A stretch of DNA of 27,514 nucleotides from Coptodactyla brooksi (taxonomy: Eukaryota > Arthropoda > Insecta > Coleoptera > Scarabaeidae), in contig JAWQRM010000170.1 in NCBI GenBank assembly GCA_033557675.1, positions 1 to 27,514 of the forward strand. Reading direction: 5' to 3'. The notes beneath the pieces were generated by a model. That model did no database searches. It worked only from the letters and a program-made list of their open reading frames with translations, and was not told the origin of the DNA. Each line of letters starts with the position of its first letter. Within the stretch, counting starts at the first letter, position 1. Both the position numbers and the translations under genes were made by a program. Below, in pieces: positions 18,610 to 27,514 of the stretch.

Positions 18610-21600
18610 ATGGTAGAAGCGGAATCAGCAGATGTCGTTGAAGATTTACAGCTATACTCAATCATTGGATTCGATGGTGAGAACTGAAAATTAATTTTTT
18701 TCATCTTTCAGTTTAACTGACGTTTTAAGGCGCAATTGTTAGAGGATTTCGAGTACATCCTGATGGAGAACATGTCATTTATCCATTGGGAAATAAAATA
18801 TCGATTCGACATTGGGAAACGAAGAAACAGGATTTTCTAACCGGGCATACAAACACTATTTCAGCCATTGACGTATCTTTTTCTGGAAAATATATAGCGT
18901 CTGGGCAGATAAACCATATCGGATTCAAGGTAGAACTATACAACACATTCTTCACGAGTTAACGCATTTTTCATAAGTTAAGATTAAGTTAAAACTTAAC
19001 TTGTCATTTTATCAAAGATTTCTTGTCATTGAAATTATAAGAGATAGAAAAACTGCATATAATTAAATGTATTAATTAAATGCAAAATTTACTAGTCAAA
19101 GTGGCCCCAAATGAATTTTTTTTTAATTTTTTGAAAGTAAAAAAATTATAGTAAAAATTTCAACTTTTGTATTTGACCCTAAACCATATTATGAATTTTT
19201 GAATGTAAGGAAATAATGTGTATCAACGCTGCAATTAATAACTGTTACCTAATCTAATGTGTTAATTGGCTAACTTTGATAAATTACAAATTATACTGAG
19301 TTAAGGTAGTTATACATCAATTTAAAATTGAAATCAAAATGAAAGTATTGATCAGATATGTACAAGAATATAATACAGCAATAAAAAAGGTATATGGTGT
19401 GGTATGAATCATAATAGTATAAAACAAAGTAACATTAAAGATAACAAAATAAATTCAGTTTCATAAGCTCTGTGTATGTACATGAAGTTAGCCCATAGGA
19501 CAGGTTTGTAATGAAGCTCAGGAGACAGGTCTGTGCAGGAGTTGCAGTCCCCATTAACACTTGCAGCCTAGTCTTGCAGGACAAGTTAGTTCAGAACCTT
19601 CTTGTAGTGTAGGTATATTCTTTGTTTTAGTGTCATCTATTTCTAGTGTCTCATAATGAGCGGAGTTATATTAAGAGATAAATATATAAATAAGTTATAA
19701 ACGTTTTTCTTTTGAAAACTGTTATTCTGTAGCAGTTATTTATATTTTTTGTAAGACTAGTTACTTTTTTAAATGAAATGGATGAACAGTGCTCCATTAA
19801 ACAGATTGTAAGTGAAGTGTGCCACAAAAAGTTTTATGGTTCAATTTCAAAAAACTTAAAACATTTAAATGACTTTGAAGAAGATATTCAAAAGTTGTTT
19901 AAACTTAGGGTAAATTCTTCTATTTCGTAAATCTATGAGTATCACGAAAGAAAATACGTATTGAAGTACAATCGCAATTTTGGAAAACACTGCTTAGATC
20001 CATTTAATAAAAAACAAACTATTAAGCGCATAAGAGAAATAAAACTTGAACATTTGTCCACGTTAAGTGTTAGTGATTCTCGAGTAGAACTAAGCGTAAT
20101 TCATGGAAAATCCCTTCGCCGAATTGTTATTCAAAAATATTTGTTCTGGACAGAAGAAATAGCTCTTTATATTGAAACACTTAAACCCAGATTTGAAAAC
20201 TGCATACCAATAAAAGGAATAAGACAATTTCATAAATGCCATGGCATTGCAGAGAACATAGTTAGGTGCTGTGTAACAGCAGAAAGAGCATCATTTATGA
20301 AGATCATTGTTAGCAAAATGTTACATCTTTAACATTGAAAATGAATGATATAGTGGCATTACATGATGGACAGTAAAAATAAGTAAAGCAAATATGTATT
20401 TGTGCATGTTTATCAGCCTGCTGGACCAAGAATGTTATTCAAGAAATTTGGTAGTGATCGAGTTTGGGTCCCCTGGAAGAATATTTTAAGAAAACTTTCA
20501 GAACTTGAACTTACCACACCAATAGGTAGGTCTTATTCGATTTCACAAAAGCTATCTGAAGAAATTAGTATGCTTCTTAACAATCACTTGGATTAGGAAG
20601 CACATCAAAAGTCCAATTATCATTATTATAAATATTTTACTTGTTTAGTTATAAAAACAATAGGCCTACATGTAAATTTTGCTTATGTTATGTGTTTTTG
20701 AGTACTATAAATTATTATAACTCAATACATAACTACGACTTATCAAATTCTGAACAGAAGAAATATTTAAAACCAGATTTGAAAACTGTGTACCAATAAA
20801 AGGCACATGACAATTTTATGAATTCCATGGCATTGCAGAGAACATTTAAAATGAACATTTGTCATTCATTTTCTTTAACATTGAAAATGAATGTGGTTTG
20901 CAGAGGCTGAAAAAGTAGATATGGAAAACATAGATGTATTTGTGCATTTTTACCATCCTGCTGGACCAAGAATGTCATTCAAGAAAGCTGGTGGCGATCG
21001 AGTTTGGGTTGCCATGAAAAACTGTGTTTTCGTTAAAAAAACTTTTAGTGCTTGAACTTACCACAGCAACGGGGTGTCTTATTCGATTTCATAAAAGCTA
21101 TCTGAAGAAATTTAAAGTAGATTCAGTCGTAATTATTGTACATATTTTATTTGTTTTGTTATGAAAACGATAGGCCTATATGTAAAATTTCTTACTTTAT
21201 GTATTTTTGAATATTAAAAGTTATCTTAACTCAATATATAACTATACCTTATCAAACTTAGCCAATGATACGTTTGATTGGATAACTGTAAATTAGATTA
21301 ATTGTGGCAATAATGCGTATTATTTCCTTATATTCAAAAATTCATAACATAGTTCAAAGTCAAATGCCAAAGTTAATATTTTTACTCTACTTTAGTATCA
21401 CTTAAGTGTACACAATGTGCCAAAATCATGCTTTTATATACAGTCCCACCAGAAAAATTCATAAACAAATGAGGACACAATTTTCAAAGTTCTTACTCTA
21501 TTTAATGCACATACTATCAGTAGCCGAGTATTGAAATTCAATAGCAGATTTTTAGTAATAAGGAGCACTACATTTTAAAAACTATAACGTGCAGCTATAG

Positions 21601-22442
21601 AGCGGACTAAAGCTGTTGTATTGTAAGTCATTAATTTATATCGGAACCGTGTTAAATGTGGGTTGAATAAAATTGGATATAGCAGACTATATCTTAGTTA
21701 TAAGACCTTACAACTATTTTTTTAAATAATTTCGTGTGCAATATTACAATTTTTAAGTCCTTAATATATTTCAAGAAAATCTTTTAAAAAAATCAGACAA
21801 TTTTTAGTTTTTAATGTGTCGAACTGGTTGCATATAGTTTTTTGTTTTATTTACTATCTTACTATCTACGTATATTTTTAATTTATTTATAGGCAAAAGT
21901 GATTCTTTGGGATTTTGAAAAAAGATCAGTTATGTCCGTCCACGAAATTCATAAAGTGCGAGTCGAGTCGGTGTGTTTCTCTATAAACGACCGTTACTTG
22001 ATCTCGTTGGGTGGTCGAGATTGTGGTTCGGTTGTGGTATGGGACGTGGAGAGCAATTCTCCGTTGTGCGGCAACCAGGCGAGCAGTGGCATACAAGGAG
22101 ATGCAATCGTCCTTCGCCGGACCAACAAGCGCGAGGCCTGCTTCTTAACTGGAGGGGATTGCACCCTTCAAATTTGGAAAATCGACAGAGACGCGCGAAA
22201 CGTGCGCGGTATCATGGTTAGCCTGTCCAAGTTGCGGAGGGTCATCATGTGCATGGATTTGAATGAACGCGACGAAACTTGCTACTGCGGGACCAGTACC
22301 GGGGACGTATTAAAAATACGACTGAATTTCCATCATGATTTGGAGATCCTCGACCCCGTGAAGCGACCAATACTGACTGGTGCTTATTCTAAGATATCAA
22401 GGAAGAAGTTACCGGAAGGAGTTGTCGACTTATACAGCCAAG
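18610..22442 (+). CDS. CFAP52: Cilia- and flagella-associated protein 52 (WDR16), N-terminal exons 1-3 (partial)
   Basis: WD-repeat protein of the ciliary and sperm axoneme, a microtubule inner protein of doublets. Exons: 18610-18676 (MVEAESADVVEDLQLYSIIG...), 18730-18929 and 21893-22442, all GT-AG with consistent phase. Landmarks are RGFRVHPDGEHVIYPLGNKI, FLTGHTNTISAIDVSFSGKY and IASGQINHIGFK in exon 2. Exon 3 has ILWDFEKR, INDRYLISLGGRDCGSVVVW, then GDCTLQIWKIDRD and CYCGTSTGDVLKIRL, and ends VVDLYSQG at a GTTATT donor. These follow the vertebrate protein closely through its first WD repeats, about 272 of some 620 residues. Reading on past the donor meets TGA three codons later. Exons for the second half were not found in 22443-27514, so the next intron exceeds 5 kb or the gene is truncated. 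Intron 2 (18930-21892) is filled by a transposon copy. Exon 3 is GC-richer than its surroundings, as expected for coding DNA. Confidence 0.9.
19076..21515 (+). mobile_element. Unknown long-TIR element, copy 2 (recombinant), in CFAP52 intron 2
   Basis: Same orientation and largely the same sequence as 1123-3200. It starts AATGCAAAATTTAC and then loses most of the left inverted repeat. It keeps the coding segment better than copy 1. The tail is present twice: about 20148-20750, then again from about 20752 (GAACAGAAGAAAT) to 21430 in a more diverged version. The right inverted repeat is cut short near 21515. It lies sense to CFAP52. Confidence 0.6.
19778..20596 (+). pseudogene. Transposon ORF of unknown family, copy 2
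   Basis: ATG at 19778 gives MDEQCSIKQIVSEVCHKKFY, then KNLKHLNDFEEDIQKLFKLR, one in-frame TAA (about 19927), then YEYHERKYVLKYNRNFGKHC and DPFNKK. A long open stretch (19961-20332) follows with IREIKLEHLSTLSVSDSR, a KYLFWTEEIALYIETLKPRF section and IPIKGIRQFHKCHGIAENIV. After a stop the frame at 20402-20596 encodes HVYQPAGPRMLFKKF...VWVPWKNILRKL. Cys/His pairs (VCHKKF, KHC, FHKCHG) hint at metal or nucleic-acid binding, but no DDE, RT or integrase motif is recognised. The stops make this copy non-functional as one protein. Confidence 0.5.
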
Positions 22443-22915
22443 GTTATTGATTGATTTCTCTAAAGTGTGCATTTTCCTTCAAAATATTTCTCTGATCGTC
22501 CATTGAATTATGCGTAATTTTACAAAAGTAATGAAATATGCAAGGTGCGTTAGTGAAGTGGGAAATTTGTAAATTGTTCTAATTAATTTTTTATTTTGAC
22601 ATGAACGTATCTACAGTTTTATGTAAAGTAAGATATGCAACGTTGTGAACTATTGCAATGTATACTGTACTGCAGTCTCTCCATATGCACTATCCCTTTG
22701 CTGTCGAAGAAGGTGGTGTCCAGTGCCTTAATTTTCGACGATGTTTGACGAATTGAAAATTCGTTTTCGGTTTTTGGCGAATAACTCCGTAATGAATGGA
22801 GATGAAAGACAATGTTGCACCCAAGAATATTCGCCTTTAAAAACTACATCACACGCGTGAAAATTGCACCCCATTATAATTTAAAAAAATTAACCCGCTC
22901 TCGTCCCCTACGCCA
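22443..22915. other. Gene-free tract after CFAP52 exon 3
   Basis: Presumed start of CFAP52 intron 3. No exon, RNA gene or clear repeat boundary is recognised. Confidence 0.4.
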
Positions 22916-24680
22916 CTGTGGGTTATTTTAGCAAACTGTCTATTCTAAGTGAAAGAGCAGTTAAAATAGTTGATGCTGCACTTTTTAAACTTTTTAGAAG
23001 GACTAGATTTACGAAAGAAAAGTAATATTCTAATTGGGGATGGACATCTATGTATGCGTATGTATACATAGATATCCATAGACAATGGCCAGTCCATGAA
23101 TCTAATAATAAACCACTTCTACGACCTGTACTTGGTACAAATACATCATTAAACTAATTTGCGAATAATTCAGGGGTTAATTTTCCAGATGACGATGCTC
23201 TAACCACTACGTTCGGCTACTTTACCTGAAGCAGAAATCAATGGTAATATGGTGTAGCTGTGAGTGGTTGATGACACAGATTGCACAAAAGATTTAACAT
23301 GTTTACTACCTTGAGCTGCTAGCGTATACACGTTTTCTATACCATATTTCTCTACATAAGGTATTATTTCATTTATGAAATTGCTTGCCATTTCCTGCAA
23401 AGTTTCGGTACTGCTCCCATATGATCTGCTGATATATTTATTACTTTTTCGCGATACGAATGTGTTCTCTTGAAATGCAATATCCACATCTTTGATGCTT
23501 TAATCGCTTCAACTGCCATAGCTTCAACAAATTTATGAAACACATAATCTGATGTTTTCAAAAGCTTTTCCTGCCTTGTTCCACCTTTTACTAGTGAGTT
23601 TTCCCAACTATGTAGTTGTGAAATGGAGTGCACCTTTTTAAATCGATGGCGTACTGTGGACAATGATAGAGGGCCTTTTTCCCACTTCTTCAATAGTCGA
23701 TAGTATTTTGTTTGTAATCGATAGTAATAGTACCTATATCTTCATCCATGCGCGGTGTTTCTTCCTTTTCAATGAATTCTCGTTGGTCTTCAAGCGTAGG
23801 TGGTTCATAGCCATCAATGTATTGTGAACTGTGGAGACGGTTTATGTTTAAAAATTCCAAGGTAATGTTGGTTTCCATCTCAAAACTTAAATTTGCCATA
23901 GTTCTAATTATCAAAGCGCATATAGATTTAATTATGATTTGAAATATTCACGTGATAACCTTAATCTCATAACTCACTCATTATGGGAACATTTATTGTT
24001 TGCGTGCATCAGATATTTTGTATATATCTGTTATTACAATTATTTATAGATAATTGATTTAATCATATTAATAATTTACGCAACAAGACAAGTTTTATTT
24101 TCTTTGAAGATAGATATTTATTTATAATATTTACTATTATTAACATTTAGATGTTTCGATCTAAGTTGAAGTGGACTAAAGGATTTTTAATTGGCAATGG
24201 GGCCAATCTTAGCGTTTAAAAGCATTTTTTTTTGCTTTTATTTAACAAAAATCAAAACCAACAGAAACTTTCAGTGGTGTTGTCAACCCTTCTCACTGTG
24301 TTTGAACCGATATAAAATGTATTCACCCAATCAACTTTCAGCTCCGCGATGTACAAATGCTCACAATTCGTTGTGTGTAATGTAACAGTGTTTCCTTTGC
24401 TTCCAACATTCTTTAACGAACTTTATTGCCACAATATTAACTGGATCTATTATTTTCATTTAGATAATATGTTCAGGTAAATAAATGATAAACTTACTTT
24501 TCTTTTGATTCGCATATACATACATATATGCACACAGATATATGCTAATGGTCCGTCCCCAATTAAAATATTATTTTTCTTTGATAAATCTGGTCGTCCT
24601 TAAATGTATAAAAAGTGCAGTACCAACTATTTTAACTGCTCTTTCACATAGAATAGACAGTTTGTTAAAATAACCCGCAG
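22916..24680. mobile_element. DNA transposon with about 130-bp TIRs (CENPB/Tc5-type transposase)
   Basis: 22916 to about 23050 and the reverse complement of about 24548-24680 agree closely. Both start CTG(T/C)GGGTTATTTTA, then ACAAACTGTCTATTCTA-like and GTGAAAGAGCAGTTAAAATA sequence, and both end near AATTGGGGA(T/C)GGAC. Inside, on the minus strand, is a broken transposase. No clear target duplication is seen. A short palindrome around 23050-23080 (CTATGTAT...ATACATAG) lies next to the left repeat. Confidence 0.75.
23160..23899 (-). pseudogene. CENPB/Tc5-type transposase remnant
   Basis: Starts MANLSFEMETN at 23899; a shifted frame from about 23693 reads KKWEKGPLSLSTVRHRFKKV then QLHSWENSLVKGGTRQEKLL. 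Next come FKASKMWILHFKRTHS (the second helix-turn-helix of the CENPB/Tc5 type) and, in a third frame, SYGSSTETLQEMASNFINEI then YVEKYGIENVY. The motif NSDQSGF expected after ENVY, with the first catalytic Asp, is missing; the frame goes on as GSKHVKSFVQSVSSTTHSYT. Truncated after about 23160. Frameshifts and the missing catalytic core show it is dead. Confidence 0.65.
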
Positions 24681-24918
24681 ATTCACACCTTCAAACTGTT
24701 TTTGGGCAGGTACGGAAAATGGTAGACTACTTATACGCAGTTTCAATTTTTTTTTAATTTTCGGGTTGGAAATGTTCCCTTGTTAGTCGTACTCTAACGT
24801 CACTCATCCGCTCTCAAACAGTGCTTGTTATCTACAGACAGAGGTATATACTGTGTTGGAAACCAAGTAAATATCTCTGGAATTTTTAGAGATATTGAAA
24901 CGAAATTTGAGAGATATA

Positions 24919-25877
24919 TATTACAGTAAATTGCGTTTCTAAGTACCGATTTTAAAATTTATAATGAAACACCCTGTATATTATTTTAGTTTCGAAAGGA
25001 GGATTTTACTACGAGTATAAAAATACGAGGTTCAACATTTTTTATTTCAATGCCAACCGAGATAATGAGATCTAATAGTCTGTTAAAGAAACACAATCAC
25101 ATTATCAACCAAAATGAAATGAAAGTTCTCCACAATTCTGTTATTGTAAATACCGGCCCAAACGTTTCATTTTTGGGGATGTTGCGTATGAGTCTCCTGC
25201 ACCCAGTGGGGATTTATTTGCGACCAGTAAATAAATTAAGCATAACAAAATAAGCCTCGTCCGAAAACACCACATTCCTTGCAAAATTATTATCACGGTT
25301 GCAAATATCCATCATTGTTTTAAAACATTCTAACCATCTGTCGAAATCATCTTCAAAGAGCTCTTGAACAAGATGAATTTTGTACGGATGATATGTTTAT
25401 CGTCTTAATATCCTTCCTTCTGAACGACGGCTAATTTGGTGCATATTTTCAGTTCAGTAGTAGATAAATGAGGATTTTCCTCTACAGATAGAGCAATATT
25501 TTGAGCTACATTTTTATTTGTTGCAGTTTTTAGCCGTCCACTTTTTGGTAAATTTCCGACTGTTTCACTTGTGTTATACCTTTGTAAAGTTTTTGTCACT
25601 ATTGAACGTGAGGTCTGTCGATTTGAATGAACCTCATTAAAAAAATCGCATATTTCTTGATGTGTCCTTCTTCTGCTCCCAAACCTAACCATCATGAATA
25701 TTTTTATTTATATATATTTTTATACATATTTTTGTACTCGTAATAAAATGCTTCTTTCAAAACTAAAATAATGTACAGGTGTTCTATTACAAATGTTAAG
25801 TTAAAATAATGTCCAGTTAAACCGGAGTTTCAAAGTAGTTCAAAAAATTTAAGGTAAGTGCGCAATTTACTGTAATA
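24919..25877. mobile_element. Nested Tc1/mariner-like element, 959 bp
   Basis: Perfect 17-bp terminal repeats TATTACAGTAAATTGCG at both ends, with TA on each side (24917-24918 and 25878-25879). The intact outer repeat at the right end of the host element shows the uninterrupted target GAGATATACAG, confirming insertion at TA. It holds a minus-strand partial transposase. Confidence 0.85.
25060..25695 (-). pseudogene. Tc1/mariner transposase fragment of the nested element
   Basis: From 25695: VRFGSRRRTHQEICDFFNEV then RQTSRSIVTKTLQRYNTSET, VGNLPKSGRLKTATNKNVAQ and ENPHLSTTEL, the paired helix-turn-helix with a GRPK-like linker (here GRLK). A shifted frame gives HLVQELFEDDFDRWLECFKT and NNFARNVVFSDEAYFVMLNL, which holds the first catalytic Asp (FSDEA). 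The rest, through NETFGPVF at about 25150, lacks recognisable second and third catalytic residues, so the 959-bp element is an internally deleted copy. Confidence 0.75.
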
Positions 25878-26089
25878 TACAGGTGTTTGTTTTTTCAGGG
25901 CCAACGTTGTATCTCCGTTAATATTCAAGATAGAGTTTGAAGTCTTAGATAAAAATTTAATGATGTTAAAATTGCAATTTGTTGAAAAACATGATAATAT
26001 TTTATTACAATCTTTCGCTAGAGGGCGCTTAATTCCGTTATTTATTTAACGGAATTAATTAATACAACAAATGCTAAGTTTCTTATGAA

Positions 26090-27020
26090 AACATTTAAAG
26101 TTTTTGTTCAAAATGAGCTCCGTTATTTGCGATACATAGATCAACTTTTCTTAGTACCTGCCTCTGCGCCCTTCGAAACATGCAAGGAGTTATTGATTGA
26201 CATGCCTACCTTATTCTATTTTTTAGTTCTTGAACGTTTTCTGGCGAAGTTATGTAAACTTTTTGTTTGATGTATCCCAAACGAAAAACAAATCTAAAAT
26301 GGATAAATCTGGCGATCTGGCCAGGCGACATTTCTTGCATTATGAGGTGGTACCCCATCTTGTTGAGACCATAGGTCAGGTTTGTTATCTAATGGTACAT
26401 TCCCTAGATAGTCATGAAATTCATTGTGAAGAAAATGTCCGTATCTCTCAGCATTAAGGTGTCCTTCGTAGAACTAAGGTCCTAGCACATTCTGATCTGC
26501 TACAGCTAGCCACACATTTATAAAAAATCTATTTTGGTACCGACATAGTGATGGTTTTTCCTATATTTGATATCCCATTCTTCGTAAAATTTGATTCGTT
26601 GGTCCAAATTATTGAACTTATTACGTTTTTGTGATTTATAAGCCAATTACAAAACGTAAGACGCCAGTCATGATCGCCTTCGTTTAAACCTTGCACTAAT
26701 TTAATTTTGTATGGTTTCATTTTATGATTCTTCAAAACGTTAAAAAAATTATAATTTTTAAGCCCTAAGGTTACTGCAGCTTCCCGTATCGAATTACGTG
26801 GATATGCTCTGAAGTATCCCAAAATTAGAATTTCATCGTTTTCTGGAATACCTCTTAAATTTCTTTCCAGACGGTGAATAAAATTTTCACCGTCTGGAAA
26901 GAGAACCTTATATAAGAGAACCGATAAGAGAAACTTTCTCTTATCGTTGCATCTGATAAAGATCTGCAACATATCCATTTTTTCATCGTTTGTATAATAA
27001 TTATTGTTGCTTTGAGCCAT
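26090..27020 (-). pseudogene. Tc1/mariner transposase of the outer element
   Basis: ATG at 27020 gives MAQSNNNYYTNDEKMDMLQI. A stretch altered by local palindromes follows, then ENDEILILGYFRAYPRNSIR, EAAVTLGL, KMKPYKIKLVQGLNEGDHDW and SSIIWTNESNFTKNG. The last is normally WTDESxF, so the first catalytic Asp is Asn here. Two frameshifts near 26525-26560 lead to NVWLAVADQNVLGP, stop, FYEGHLNAERYGHFLHNEFH, then WSQQDGVPPHNARNVAWPDR with the second catalytic Asp in QDG. The tail to about 26090 is poorly kept. Inactive. Confidence 0.8.
26867..26960. repeat. Two adjacent palindromes inside the transposase remnant
   Basis: TCTTTCCAGACGGTGA pairs perfectly with TCACCGTCTGGAAAGA across an 8-nt loop (about 26863-26902). 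Immediately right, CGATAAGAGAAA pairs with TTTCTCTTATCG (about 26922-26946). They replace part of the normal N-terminal coding sequence. Confidence 0.65.
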
Positions 27021-27388
27021 TGTGATATTGCGAAGAGCCGTTGCAATGTAATTAACTAACAAAAAAATACTATCTGTCAAACAAATAAGGCCTACTTAGT
27101 TATTGCTGTATTAATTAATTCATAAATATAATCAAATTTAAGAAAAAAAAGTTGACTGTCGCCCTCTAGCGGAAAATTGTAGTAAAATATTATCATATCT
27201 TTCAACAAATTGCACTTCTAACATCATTAAATTTTTATATAATACTTTTAAGTTTATCTTAAATATTAAAGGAGATGCAAGGTTGGCCCTGAAAAAGCAA
27301 ACAGACTGTATATCTCTCAAATTTCATTTCGATATCTCTAAAAATTCCAGAGATATTTACTTGGTTTCACACATTTCCTCAACCCTGT

Positions 27389-27514
27389 AACAATTGGGCT
27401 GAAAAGTTCGTAGGCTAACATAGAAAACAATTTTTTTTTGATAAAATTTGATTTTATTATTCAATGTAGTTGCCTTCGAAGGCGATACAACGATTATAGC
27501 GCTCATACAATTTT
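27389..27514 (-). mobile_element. 3' end of another mariner-like element (runs off the window)
   Basis: On minus, 27514-27457 encodes KLYERYNRCIAFEGNYIE and a stop, the usual mariner transposase C terminus (W/Y..C...G.Y.E). About 50-70 bp further out the sequence TTTTCAGCCCAATTGTTA marks a likely terminal repeat near 27389. Most of the element lies right of the window. Confidence 0.6.

Larger units (their letters stand above)
24859..27368. mobile_element. Tc1/mariner-like element with about 240-bp TIRs, interrupted by another element
   Basis: The ends are GAAACCAAGTAAATATCTCT (24859) and its complement (27368). The left inverted repeat covers 24859-24918 and, after the nested insertion, 25878 to about 26070. 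The right one covers about 27110-27368. Shared internal landmarks include CAGGGCCAAC, ATTTAATGATGTT, CAATTTGTTGAAA and CGCTAGAGGGCG. Without the 0.96-kb insertion the element would be about 1.55 kb. It carries a minus-strand transposase remnant. Confidence 0.8.

Noticed and set aside
21973..22221. Alternative frame in CFAP52 exon 3
   Set aside because: Out-of-frame shadow; the CFAP52 frame matches the family throughout.
1..27514. CRISPR array, operon or prokaryotic defence system
   Set aside because: No regularly spaced repeats, and the genes are intron-bearing animal genes.

Overview
The window is nuclear DNA from an animal, most probably an insect. It is AT-rich, with four intron-bearing genes in normal GT-AG exon structure set among many decayed transposons. 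The dominant elements (Tc1/mariner, pogo/Tigger, R1-type and Penelope-like) suit an arthropod; the order cannot be fixed from the sequence.

Four cellular genes are supported. (1) 5367-5838, minus: first two coding exons of PARP1 (zinc finger 1 and the start of zinc finger 2); the rest should lie left of the window. (2) 10630-12118, plus: a complete three-exon Ly6/three-finger, apparently GPI-anchored protein of 160 residues. (3) 12129-18350, minus: a complete five-exon exosome subunit EXOSC7/Rrp42 of 284 residues. (4) 18610-22442, plus: the first three coding exons of the axonemal WD-repeat protein CFAP52/WDR16; its remaining exons were not found before the right edge. Genes 2 and 3 converge with 10 bp between stop codons, each with an AATAAA inside the other's coding sequence. 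Genes 3 and 4 diverge from a promoter of about 260 bp that contains a perfect match to the RFX X-box consensus, fitting the ciliary role of gene 4.

The rest is largely mobile DNA. 1-5366: repeats, a hAT fragment, a 2.2-kb long-TIR element of unrecognised family (copy 1), and an R1-like ORF1 remnant ending at a foldback. 6641-7651: a pogo-like TIR pair with TA duplication that encloses a Penelope-like reverse transcriptase fragment. 8785-9545: decayed mariner. Inside EXOSC7 intron 2: a MITE-like element and a Tigger element. Inside CFAP52 intron 2: copy 2 of the unknown element, with a duplicated tail. 22916-24680: a CENPB/Tc5-type element with long TIRs. 24859-27368: a Tc1/mariner element with TIRs of about 240 bp, itself split by a second Tc1/mariner element. 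27389-27514: the end of another mariner.

The most notable structures are the unknown long-TIR family, the pogo/Penelope chimera, several large near-perfect palindromes (one carrying a hammerhead-ribozyme-like core), and the X-box promoter. No prokaryotic, CRISPR or operon-like system is present.
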